Assembly: GCA_035610835.1 (NCBI GenBank) | Contig: CM069449.1 | Location: 56,395,782 to 56,459,781, forward strand | Direction: 5' to 3' | Source: Ophiura sarsii | Lineage: Eukaryota > Echinodermata > Ophiuroidea > Amphilepidida > Ophiuridae | DNA length: 64,000 nt | Shown here: in pieces, positions 21,847 to 32,050 of the stretch | Position numbering within the stretch: position 1 is the first letter of the stretch | Layout: each line of letters begins with the position of its first letter | Position numbers and translations under genes: made by a program | The notes under the pieces: generated by a model | Database searches by the model: none | What the model was told of the DNA's origin: nothing | Seen by the model: the letters and a program-made list of their open reading frames with translations, nothing else

Positions 21847-22757
21847 AGTTGGAAGCAAAACGCCTTTTGGGGGCGTCTTTGGCCCAGGGCACTCAGGTGA
21901 CCTATAAAAGTTGCGTAAATAGTTTTATTGATTTTAGAGTTAATTTCAATTTGGCGCCTTCATGGCCCGTTCCCCATCATATTGTAACATCGTATATTGC
22001 CCATATGTCTTTGGAAGGATTTGCTGCTTCCACCATATCTACCCACATCGCGGCCTTGTCCTTTGTTCACAAGGTTAATTTGTGGGCGGATCCTACCGCC
22101 AGTTTCGTGGTGAAAAAGTTGCTGGAAGGGTGTAGGCGACAGGGTACCCAGTCTGACGGCAGACTCCCCATTACATATAGATTACTCTGTCGTCTAGTTT
22201 CTTTGTTACCCTCGATTTGCAGTTCAAATTTTGAATTGTTATTATTCAGAGCTGCCTATCTCCTGGCTTTTTTTGGTTTTTTAAGGGTAGGCGAGTTCGC
22301 AAATTTAAGCAAGGCTGCAGATTCTTCGCGGCTAATTTCGGTATCAGACGTTTCATTCAAGGGCGATGGTATGGAAGTTGTTATAAGATACTCAAAAACT
22401 GATCAGAGGGGTAATTCTGTGTGCCTGTTTTTTCAACGTTTGCAAAATCCAAATTTCTGTCCAGTAGTGGCGCTTTCTGACTATTTAAATGTCAGGGATG
22501 TTCGCGACGGTCCTCTTTTTATTCATTTCAATTTGGATCCGTTGACTCGCTATCAGTTCTCTCAGGTCCTGAAGCGCAGTATTCAGGCATTAGGCCTTTC
22601 CCCGGCTAATTTTAGCTCTCATAGCTTTAGAATCGGAGCTGCAACGTCGGCTGCAATGTGCGGTTTGTCAGGGTGCGAAATCCAGGCTTTAGGTAGATGG
22701 AAATCTGCTGCCTTTAAATTATATGTCAGACCCGGTCATTTGGACTCATTTTTCTAG
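21834..22757 (+). CDS. Ngaro tyrosine recombinase
   Basis: 307 codons. The N-terminal half (QVTYKSCVNSFIDFRVNF; HIVTSYIAHMSLEGFAASTI) resembles the core-binding domain of phage-type integrases. The catalytic half has FLRVGEFANL (first Arg), YSKTDQRG (Lys), HSFRIGAATSAA (His-x-x-Arg), LGRWKSAAFKLYVR (Trp and the nucleophile Tyr). All residues of the R-K-H-R-W-Y set are present. It would integrate circular cDNA by strand exchange through a phosphotyrosine link, replacing the DDE integrase of LTR elements. The start overlaps the end of RT by 13 nt, suggesting coupled translation. Confidence 0.93.
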   Translation: MATLELEAKRLLGASLAQGTQVTYKSCVNSFIDFRVNFNLAPSWPVPHHIVTSYIAHMSLEGFAASTISTHIAALSFVHKVNLWADPTASFVVKKLLEGCRRQGTQSDGRLPITYRLLCRLVSLLPSICSSNFELLLFRAAYLLAFFGFLRVGEFANLSKAADSSRLISVSDVSFKGDGMEVVIRYSKTDQRGNSVCLFFQRLQNPNFCPVVALSDYLNVRDVRDGPLFIHFNLDPLTRYQFSQVLKRSIQALGLSPANFSSHSFRIGAATSAAMCGLSGCEIQALGRWKSAAFKLYVRPGHLDSFF

Positions 22758-22763
22758 TTCACA

Positions 22764-23130
22764 ATGCAAATTGGGAGTTTTCCCACAAAGGTGTTAAAAA
22801 TTTGGTTTAAATTAAACCAGTATGAAATTATGGAATTATGGAATTGTACAATGGTTTCTTTTCATCCTCGTCGTAAAAAATTTTACGTCCTTAATAATGC
22901 TCGTTATGACTTTCAATTCAATTCAGGGGTAGATGGGCTTTGTTCAAGTCCATCCATCCACGTCGTAACATTTTTTGACTTCAAACCCGCATTACAGGTA
23001 GTGGTCGTATGTGGGTCGGAGGGGTAAACCGTCTTTCCTTCCGCGTCGTTGGTCAGAAAATTCGTTTTAATTATTGCTAAATTTTATTTTATCGTTTGAA
23101 TTGTTTTGGCGTATGTTGTATGTAGTCAGT
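22764..23130 (+). repeat. Third, partial copy of the Ngaro B repeat (B0)
   Basis: It matches the 23986-24456 part of B1 from ATGCAAATTG through GTAGTCAGT. It lacks about 118 bp present in B1 and B2 (after GTACAATG) and has two short insertions. It starts 6 nt after the recombinase stop and ends just before the SGNH ORF, which is therefore bracketed by B-type sequence on both sides. Confidence 0.88.
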
Positions 23131-23152
23131 TTTTTATTGTTAAAATTGATGT

Positions 23153-23803
23153 TTGCTCAATGTATCCATTACATTGCACGTGCCATATTTCTCCTTATTT
23201 CACTTCCTGTCATATGCAGGTAATTTGCGTACTCTGATAATTGGCGACAGTCTGGTGGGTCGCGTGTCGGCAGGAATGTTACAACTGAGGGGAGGTGGTC
23301 AAGTAACTTGGCTAGGCTTCGGTGGTTTGAGGATTGGGGGGATACGTGATAGGTTGTCCAAATGGCTGAAGAGGCGTAGGTGTCCTACTACCATTGTGGT
23401 GCATGTGGGGTCAAACGATCTTTTCAGTGGCTCTTCAATTACTGGGTTACGATCGCAGGTAGAGGAACTCCTGTCCGCTCTCAGCCATTTGTATCCTAAC
23501 ACAAGAATCATTTGGTCTGATATTTTGCCTCGACTCTTTTATCGTGATGCTCGCAGTCAAAAAGCCGGTAAGAGATGTTTGTCCAATATCAATTATTTTG
23601 CACATAGTGTATGCTGCAGACTGCCTAACATGTGTTTTATTAGACATCCTGCTATTAAGCCCAGTGCTCGTTCCCTCTATTTGTATGATACTGTGCATCT
23701 TACTGAGCAGGGCAAGGTAGTCCTCATCTCTGATTGGGAAAACGCGTTGGTGTACTTTAACTCTCATCCTGGTCTCAGATTCTTTCCGCCACAATCTTCC
23801 TAA
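23153..23803 (+). CDS. Ngaro SGNH-family hydrolase (ORF4)
   Basis: 216 codons. Block I LIIGDSLVGR holds the nucleophile serine, WLGFGGLRI gives the block II glycine, VVHVGSNDLFSG gives the block III asparagine, and YLYDTVHLTEQGK gives the D-x-x-H pair of block V. The catalytic set is complete, so an esterase or lipase-like activity is likely; its role in the element is not known. The domain begins near residue 25. The preceding segment overlaps a pyrimidine-rich stretch ending in ATATGCAG/G at about 23219, a good splice acceptor, so the natural protein may start from a spliced upstream exon and not from this ATG. Confidence 0.88.
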   Translation: MLNVSITLHVPYFSLFHFLSYAGNLRTLIIGDSLVGRVSAGMLQLRGGGQVTWLGFGGLRIGGIRDRLSKWLKRRRCPTTIVVHVGSNDLFSGSSITGLRSQVEELLSALSHLYPNTRIIWSDILPRLFYRDARSQKAGKRCLSNINYFAHSVCCRLPNMCFIRHPAIKPSARSLYLYDTVHLTEQGKVVLISDWENALVYFNSHPGLRFFPPQSS

Positions 23804-23820
23804 TCCTATTCGAGAAAAAA

Positions 23821-23832
23821 GGGGGGGGGGGG
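23821..23832 (+). repeat. Poly-G tract, 12 nt
   Basis: Lies between the SGNH stop and the B1 repeat. Shortest of the long G runs. Confidence 0.85.
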
Positions 23833-23875
23833 ATGTGGCAAGTGTTCCCATTTTCGTCATCAAATGTAAAAACTT

Positions 23876-24552
23876 GTGTGGCAGTTTTGGTTTTTTCTTT
23901 CATTGTAAAGAAGTACTTTACAATCATTGAAAATTGTAACGGTTGATAGGCATTAATTAGTCAACAAATAGTTGCACAAAATGTAATGCAAATTGTGAGT
24001 TTTCCCACAAAGGTGTTAAAAATTTGGTTTAAATTAAACCAGTATGAAATTATGGAATTGTACAATGTATGTACACGTAACGAAAAGGTATCGTTAAATG
24101 CAAAAAGCAGCAAAGATCGGAACAGGATCTTGAGTGGGTTCCTATTTTCAGGGGTCGAAATAGAGCCCGTAGAGGATGGGTAAAGGTTTCTTTTCATCCT
24201 CGTCGTAAAAAATTTTACGTCCTTAATAATGCTCGTTATGACTTTCAATTCAATTCAGGGGTAGATGGGCTTTGTTCAAGTCCATCCATCCACGTCGTAA
24301 CATTTTTTGACTTCAAACCCGCATTACAGGTAGTGGTCGTATGTGGGTCGGATGGGTAAACCGTTCTTTCCTTCCGCGTCGTTGGTCAGAAAATTCGTTT
24401 TAATTATTGCTAAATTTTATTTTATCGTTTGAATTGTTTTGGCGTTTGTAGTCAGTGGAAAATAAATTGGCAGATTTGCCTCTCATCATCACGGTGGCTT
24501 AAGCAAATTTTGGTCTAGTCAGTGTTATCTTTTCCGAGCGTCAGGTGGCAAT
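23876..24552 (+). repeat. Ngaro B1 repeat
   Basis: 677 bp matching 24933-25609 at a constant offset of 1057. Its last bases overlap the start of A2 in the triplet AAT. Confidence 0.92.
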
Positions 24553-24800
24553 TAGAAATTACTTAACCTACTTGTTGTGTTAATAAATTTCCCTTTGACA
24601 CTTGTGTGAGGATCGATTTTGTGTGCTCTGGAGTGTTTATAGGCTCTTTGTTGGCTGGCCAATGAACGCGTGTGGGGGCGTTTTGCCGTTGCAACCCACT
24701 CTCGTTTTGTGTGAGATGCTTTTTTCTCACATTTTCTGGTCATTCGCTCCGTGTTTTCTGATGAGAAGCACGCTTTTATCAGCTCTGCAAATTTAAATTT
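24550..24800 (+). repeat. Ngaro A2 repeat
   Basis: Copy of A1 (18181-18431). The encoded 64-codon frame is identical in both copies. Confidence 0.92.
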
Positions 24801-24932
24801 CCCACCCTCCCTCCCAAAAGAAGGCCTCCCTCACAATTTCACAAAAGGAGGCCTTCTGTACACGGCTCATGATAGCTTAAATGCTGTGTTTTCCCTTATT
24901 TTGATATTTTTATTATATCTACAGTTCAGTTG
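24801..24932. other. Spacer between A2 and B2 with an 11-bp perfect stem-loop
   Basis: 132 bp that belong to neither repeat. AGAAGGCCTCC at 24819-24829 pairs with GGAGGCCTTCT at 24847-24857 across a 17-nt loop. It is preceded by a pyrimidine-rich stretch. It may correspond to unique terminal sequence of the template or to an insertion. Confidence 0.75.
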
Positions 24933-25609
24933 GTGTGGCAGTTTTGGTTTTTTCTTTCATTGTAAAGAAGTACTTTACAATCATTGAAAATTGTAACGGT
25001 TGATAGGCATTAATTAGTCAACAAATAGTTGCACAAAATGTAATGCAAATTGTGAGTTTTCCCACAAAGGTGTTAAAAATTTGGTTTAAATTAAACCAGT
25101 ATGAAATTATGGAATTGTACAATGTATGTACACGTAACGAAAAGGTATCGTTAAATGCAAAAAGCAGCAAAGATCGGAACAGGATCTTGAGTGGGTTCCT
25201 ATTTTCAGGGGTCGAAATAGAGCCCGTAGAGGATGGGTAAAGGTTTCTTTTCATCCTCGTCGTAAAAAATTTTACGTCCTTAATAATGCTCGTTATGACT
25301 TTCAATTCAATTCAGGGGTAGATGGGCTTTGTTCAAGTCCATCCATCCACGTCGTAACATTTTTTGACTTCAAACCCGCATTACAGGTAGTGGTCGTATG
25401 TGGGTCGGATGGGTAAACCGTTCTTTCCTTCCGCGTCGTTGGTCAGAAAATTCGTTTTAATTATTGCTAAATTTTATTTTATCGTTTGAATTGTTTTGGC
25501 GTTTGTAGTCAGTGGAAAATAAATTGGCAGATTTGCCTCTCATCATCACGGTGGCTTAAGCAAATTTTGGTCTAGTCAGTGTTATCTTTTCCGAGCGTCA
25601 GGTGGCAAT
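24933..25609 (+). repeat. Ngaro B2 repeat and right end of the element
   Basis: Copy of B1. It ends in GTCAGGTGGCAAT, then flanking AGAGGATATAAG. Confidence 0.92.
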
Positions 25610-25706
25610 AGAGGATATAAGTTCCTATTACTATATTAGTGTGCATCGATATATTGTCCAAGTTTGCCTGGGTAGTTCCTTGGAAAAACAAAAAAGCGAC
25701 ATTTTG

Positions 25707-25898
25707 CAGTGGCGGATCCAGGATAAAAATGTCCGGGCTGGGGCTGACTTAATTTAGTGACCGCAGGGGCGAAGCTCCTGGGTTGTAGGCTTTCTAAGAG
25801 GCTCTTGAAACTCTCCTGGGAAATTAAAATTAACTTGCAATTTCTAGAACAGATATGTTTCAAGTCAAATGACCTAAACATCTTTAAATGATGACATA
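25707..25898. other. Possible solitary hAT-like end
   Basis: CAGTGGCGGATCCAGG at 25707 has the look of a hAT terminal inverted repeat, but no partner end was found downstream, so this may be a truncated copy. Confidence 0.3.
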
Positions 25899-26779
25899 CA
25901 GGGTGGTTCAATAAAACCTTGACAGTTTTTTGGAGCCATTTTTTTTTGAAATTCTGTAGATTTAAAAAAAAATCTTTTTCAATATTCATCAACTATATGA
26001 TCTTAACCATCTATGCTGAAAATATCATTACAAATAACCTTACGGTTGCAAAATAACAGCTATTTGAACAAAGTCTGTCCCATTTCACTCTGTCCACGGG
26101 TACTGATTTTGCAACGTTACAACCAGTGTGGTTCAATAAAACGTTGAAAGATTTTCAAAGCCATAATTTTAGAAATTGTGGGATTTGAGTGGTTTTTTTA
26201 CATATTCCTCAAAAATATCATCTTGGCCGTCTATGCTGAAAATGTCAATGTTAATAATGCTATGGCGGCAAAATGATAGCTATTTAAAGAGAATCTCTCC
26301 AAATCTCTTTGCCCACAAGTAAGTCTACGGGAAATGCCCAGCAAGATAACATTAAATGGCATCGTCACTGTTAAGGCATAGAGCATAGTACAATTACACT
26401 TCCAATCTATGAAAATTAGGGTCACTCATGGTATTATTATTACGTATTGATTTCACACCTGAATAGATAGTTAAGATGTTAACAATTAAACTGGTTTCAC
26501 CTGGCGGGATCTTCAAATCTTAGATTACTTGCATGCAATTCATCATTCAGTATTCAATGCAACGTTGCGAAATCAGTACCCGTGGACAGAGTGAAATGGG
26601 ACAGACTTTGTTCAAATAGCTGTTATTTTGCAACCGTAAGGTTATTTGTAATGATATTTTCAGAATAGATGGTCAAGATCATATAGTTGATGAATATTGA
26701 AAAAGATTTTTTTTTAAATCTACAAAATTTTAAAAAAAATGGCTTTAAAAAACTGTCAAGGTTTTATTGAACCACCCTG
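25899..26779. mobile_element. Foldback TIR element with a duplicated left arm
   Basis: Ends CAGGGTGGTTCAATAAAACC and its inverse at 26760-26779, flanked by TA (25897-25898, 26780-26781). The arms match over about 220 bp, to GTGGACAGAGTGAAATGGGA. A second, diverged plus-orientation copy of the arm starts near 26127 (GTGTGGTTCAATAAAACGTT) and runs to about 26340. Tc1/mariner-like by ends and TA duplication. No transposase. Confidence 0.8.
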
Positions 26780-26809
26780 TATAGGCAAAAATTGACTATT
26801 TTAAGACTA

Positions 26810-27250
26810 AAATAATTCCAGAAAACGTTCCGGAAACCATGTTATTAAGCTTAAATATATAACATCGCGCATAGCGCGAAAAAAATGCTATTGTAACACT
26901 TAAAAGGTCTAGAAAAACGTTCCTGAAGCCATCTTGTTCAGCTTGATTAATAAAACATCGAAACTAATTCGCGCATAGCACTCAGAAGTTGAATATTTAA
27001 CCACTAAAAAGGTCTAGAAAATGTTCCTGAATATTGCCTATTTAAAAAAGGTCAATAGAAGGTTCCTGAAACCATGTTATTAAGCATAAACAATTAAACC
27101 CCGAAACTAAGTGTCAGTCCCTGTTGCAGAATATGCCACGTGTTCATTATGATTATATACTGGTATTTTAATTAAAGAAAACATTAATACATTTTGTTCT
27201 GCAGTTGAATATGCCACGTGATCATTATGATTAATTACTGGTATTTTAAT
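26810..27250. repeat. Short tandem and direct repeats
   Basis: GGTCTAGAAAACGTTCCTGA-type phrases recur at about 26817, 26905, 27009 and 27048. A second pair, GAATATGCCACGTG..TCATTATGATTA with TACTGGTATTTTAATT, occurs at about 27131 and 27208. Confidence 0.65.
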
Positions 27251-27672
27251 TAATTAAACAAAACGCCTAAATTAAGTTATCAAATACACTTAGCTTTTTG
27301 CATGAAACAATAATTATGTTTTTCTGTGGTAAAAACTGACACGTGTTGATGTTATTACTTGCTGTCTTTTTATTTAAAGCAAAACCAATCCAATCATTTC
27401 AATCAAACCAAACACACACACTCCTCAAAACAGTGTATTTTCAATCAACGTGATCAATAGCGTAAAACTCTCTTACATGTACGTTTTCTTTTAGTTCCGA
27501 TCGAATTTAAACTTTAAGGTAAATCATGAATAGTATATGGTCAACTCTCATGAAAATAGTGCAAATGAGATTTCAGAAGTTGAAGAAAAAAAATTGTCTC
27601 CAATTTTATTTATTACGCTTTTTTTTAAGAGTAGACATGTATTAAATCACTTTTTTGCATATTTTGTTCCAC
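27251..27672. other. No feature recognised
   Basis: AT-rich DNA with no coding signal. Confidence 0.4.
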
Positions 27673-27822
27673 GTTTATTACGTTATCTACTGCTTATCAG
27701 CTCTAAATCAGAACATGTTTACAAACTGTGATGCCCAAAACACAAAATTGTAGTTACGAAAGCATACTTCTATCAATTACAGCGAAATAAAATGCAATGT
27801 AATTTTGTAAATTGCAAGTACT

Positions 27823-28167
27823 ATGAATCGTTTTGGTCTTCGCATTACTTCATGCATTACTCTCAATATTACGAAACTTGATAAAATGACAAATGTCGAC
27901 CTCTATACTAAAACAAATAGTGAGTCATGGAGTAAAACGATCAAACGAAGACGTCTAAATTGGCTGGGACATTTAAACAGATTACCAGAGGAAACTCCAG
28001 CACGTCAGGCTTTAAAAGAATACATCAGACCCACGAAGAGACCAGTCGGACGTCCAAAGCCTACCTGGGTCGCAAATGTAAACAAAGAAATTAAACCGGA
28101 ACTCTTGACACAGACCAATGATCGCATGACCTGGCGAGCAATAGTTGCGCGCGCAATGGCAACATAG
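27823..28167 (+). pseudogene. C-terminal fragment of a non-LTR retrotransposon ORF2
   Basis: Contains ITKLDKMTNVDLYTKTNSES, then IKRRRLNWLGHLNRLPEETP, RPVGRPKPTWVANVNKEI and NDRMTWRAIVARAMAT. This order (RRL-WLGH-R-P, then GRP-TW, then DR-WR near the stop) is the familiar C-terminal tail of LINE ORF2 proteins of the endonuclease-reverse transcriptase type. No RT catalytic region is present, so this is a 5'-truncated copy. ATG-rich sequence follows the stop. Confidence 0.8.
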
Positions 28168-30020
28168 CCGGAAAGCGTTGACGATGATGATGATTACTTC
28201 ATGAACTTCATCTTTAAATCTAACAAACGCACGGTTTTCCAAAATGAATATTTTTGTGCAAAGTATAAAACAAATCTTTAATTGTATCTTTTTCCAATCG
28301 TCATAATGTGTTTTCTAAAGTTAGCCCCGAAACAATGATATTATGTTGCACTAATAACGCTGGCATTGGAACTCTGACATTATTGGGTTTCGTAACGTAA
28401 TAAACATATACAAACACATGTAAACACATATATTCAACATCGAGCAAGGCACTTTATTTTGTATACAAACACATCTTGTCGATATACATTGAAGCCCATT
28501 TGACAATATAAAGCGGTAAACACACTTGTAAATTACACCAGAATGTAAATCCAACAACGAGGATAGATAACGTAATAAACATAGTCACAGTTGTTTAGTA
28601 CATCATTTTTAAACGCTTAGTTTTACATCACAACACATTTATTTTATCTTCAATCTTCTTTTACCAACGAAATAACAAACAAACGGTTTACCACATATTA
28701 TGCTTACCACATATAATCTCACTTAAATTGTGTTAAATGACACAAGCATATATTTTATACCTCAAATTCTAAACATCCACAATGATAATTATACAGAACT
28801 AAGCACTATCAAATGAAATATAATTTTCTATGTATAAAGCACCTCAAAGTATTCAGCGATACCTAGTAAATGGTATTTGAGAAAGTTAAGTTGCCGAAAT
28901 CAACCGAAAGATGGTTGTATATATAATTGACTCGCTCTTTTAATGTAGGGTAAATAGGGTGAATAACGTAATAAACATGGTCACTAAATCGACAGATGTA
29001 ACATAGCACTGTGCAGGTATGTTTATTAAACCATGGCATTATTACCTTCATGTAACTTATAATAGCACTAAATATTGAATTGCCTTGTAATCTCTTTAAA
29101 TTAGTAAGATATTGATTTATTTTATTTTAAATGATGGTAGTAGATTTGTAATAAGACTGTACTCTGATGACCTTTTTGTCTCCACTATTGCATTTGGTTC
29201 TGCCGGTATTACCATTAGTTGTTTGCACTGTGTCGCCCACATTCCTGTATAATAATAACAACAAAAACAAAACAAAATTGATGAAAGATATTGTAGCTGT
29301 TTCAGCTAGGTATACCATATTTATTCACCCAATTATACGTATTGGTTTATTACGTTATCCAATAGCCATAGAACTATTATACACCATTGAGGAATGCAAA
29401 CAAATGAGATTGTGTCAGTATGTGAGACAATATGTATGTGGTCGAATCCAACGAAAAGTGTACACGGCTAGATTTTTAGGGTCCAGTTTCAAAATGCTTC
29501 GATCTCTTATTCCTTTTCCCCACTCAAAGTCAACATATCAAGCTTGTATGGAAAAAAGTGCCATCACTAATCTCTCCAATTGACCACGTGGCGGAATGAT
29601 GAAGTTGAAGGTACACTTCTCAATGTTACCTACAAATACAAGTACCATATTTTGATTAAGTGATGATTCCCCAATAGTTTACTTTAAATAGATACTAGAA
29701 TATTAATTTAATGTTGAAAAAATATACAATATCTAACTCTCAGTTGTAATTTTGAATAGGTTTATTAAGAACAAAATATCAGGCAACATTTTTAAACATT
29801 CCTATAAGAGAAAAACATGTTAAGACTTAAAGCACGGTTGCTAATATTGCAATAATCAAAGTATTCGTAGGTAACACATTTGTTCTCAACTTCAACTTCG
29901 TTGACTAAGAACGGTTGGATTCTTTGATTTTACATATGTTTAAGAGGAAAAATTGTACTCGACGTAGTTTTTATGCCCTGAATCGCGTGTGAGGGTGAAT
30001 GTCGTACAGCAAAATAAAAA

Positions 30021-30610
30021 GGTGTCTTGCTTGAGCGGCGGCGCTGCTTTTACAAAACAATCAGAATTGCGTAATATTCAACATTTGAATAAAAAGCAAG
30101 AGTAACCAAATAAACATTAAAATTATATAAACTATGTTCCTATTTCTAAGATATAAAAGAAAACATCCTAAACATCAATAAACTCACTAGGCCTATACTG
30201 ATAGTATTTTTGATCATCTAATTTGGTTAAGGAATGTTGATTAAAATTAATTTACACATGATAATTACGGCAGAAAATGTTTTATTATGCTAACGTATCT
30301 GATCATCCTATTTTGTAAGTGTCTTTCTTGCTTGACTTTCAATTATTAAGAATGTGCGTTTAACTTCTACAAAACAGTCAGAAGTGTGTAATATTTAACA
30401 TCTGATACAAGGCAAGATGATGATAACATACATATCGTACTGGGTTAAAATTTCGTAAAGGTATAGTTAAACAATCAATTAACTCGCTAGTAATAATAAT
30501 CTTACTCATCTCATTTGGTAAAAAGCATGTTCATCATTAAAACTAAACATAATTAAATATTAAGCATATAGAAACATTTTAAGTAAGATACCTCTGATCA
30601 TTCAGCCTTG
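30021..30610. repeat. Diverged tandem duplication, period about 300 bp
   Basis: Unit 1 has CTTGCTTGAG, TTTTACAAAACAATCAGAAT and GCGTAATATTCAACAT. Unit 2 has CTTGCTTGAC, TTCTACAAAACAGTCAGAAG and GTGTAATATTTAACAT, followed in both by AACTCRCTAG and a TCATCT(A/C)ATTTGGT segment. A weaker third unit may start near 30670. Confidence 0.6.
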
Positions 30611-32050
30611 TAATCTCTACTTAACAAGTTTAGTGGATCTTGTTGTATTCTTTGTGTAGTTAGTTCTTCATCTCTCTCTTGTCACGAGGATGAATATCTA
30701 GTAGAACAGAATTACTCTTTGTTTATTATAGGACATTTTAGAATGTTAAGAATGAACGTTTCAGTTTCCGTGTGAATCCAAAGTATTGGATCGAATCAAC
30801 TATTGAACATTTCCTCGAGCCATCATTAATTAGAAAGCAAGCGGTTTTCTTTCAGCAAACAGTTTGATTTGCATGTAATTCATAGTCTTGAATGTCAGGT
30901 TATTTGTTTTAAGCAATAAAACAACCAGTTGTCTTCCTCAATTTGTTCTAAATGAAGGAGGCAAGTGAGTCTTCTAGCAGTTATCATTTTGAATAGCTGT
31001 TTTAAAGCCAGATCGCTTTTAATTCATTTAATATATACTTTGAAATAATTTCATATCAGACCTTATATTATATATATATAAGTTTAATATGAGCCGAACA
31101 TGTTCAAAGTCTAGAACATTCAAATGTCGTGCATTTCAGTCCACAGCGGATTAAAGCACATACAACTTACAGCAAGACATTCAGTTGTCAGATTAGAATT
31201 AAGATATAATTTCCTAGTTTGGAATTTGTATCATTCTAAAAGTCGGACATAGTCAGTTTTTATCGAGTTTCAACCGGAGGCAGATTCCGTTTGACATAGA
31301 ATCACCAATATGAAATATTTTGTCAGATGTAGACAAAATAGGAATTTATGTTTAAAAATTCAATGTTGTTTGATTTAAAAACACTAATCTAATAGGTTTT
31401 GCCACGACAGAGATATTGTCGGGCATGTGCCTTTCATTGTGATTTTCTTTTAAATCAACCACTGCTTAGTTCAATTACACTAATTAATGAATGTCGGAAG
31501 CATTATTCATGAACAATTTTTGATTTGAGACTGAAATCAGTTAGGCCTACCCTTGATTCCCTCCCATCTTTAAAAAAAAGGGAAAATGTTTTACTAAATT
31601 TCTTGTTCACTTAAAATACGTTTCGGTGACATTACACAACCTGCCCGAGGAAAAATGAAGCAAGTTATTTTATATTTGTGACACATGAATTCCATTTTCA
31701 AATACAACTACAATAATGGCCAATATTATGTACCTCAGTAGTCACTTCTCTGCAATTCCAGGGGAAGTTGGTTAACTACGCATACATCATATCGACAAAC
31801 TGGTTTAAAACAATATTACGCACCAAACGATATTTTTCCCGTCTTATACATTCCTGCTAAATATTTACATAATATTAGGTGCGAATGAAAGCGAAAAACG
31901 ATACAGGAATTGTACCATGCTCATTAACTAATATATAGGTTACCTACGAATTTCATGGATATTATGACTAAATGTACCCATTTTAAGACGATCAACGTGT
32001 AATCTATGGATATAAATAACATTCATTAACTCTGACTCCAACAAAAAATA

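Larger units (their letters stand above)
18181..25609 (+). mobile_element. Complete Ngaro-type tyrosine-recombinase retrotransposon
   Basis: The element shows the split direct repeat layout A1-ORFs-B1-A2-B2 that defines Ngaro-like YR retrotransposons. A1 (18181-18431) equals A2 (24550-24800). B1 (23876-24552) equals B2 (24933-25609). The triplet AAT begins A1, ends B2 and is shared at the B1/A2 junction, as expected for site-specific recombination of a circular intermediate; no target duplication is seen. Gag, RT-RNase H and recombinase frames are all open, and a fourth ORF encodes an SGNH hydrolase, known from some Ngaro elements. No DIRS-type methyltransferase domain is seen. Intact ORFs and near-identical repeats suggest recent activity. 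Confidence 0.92.

Noticed and set aside
29167..29583. 138-codon plus-strand frame
   Set aside because: No recognisable motif, AT-rich composition and a motif 1 site inside it; not enough to call a gene.
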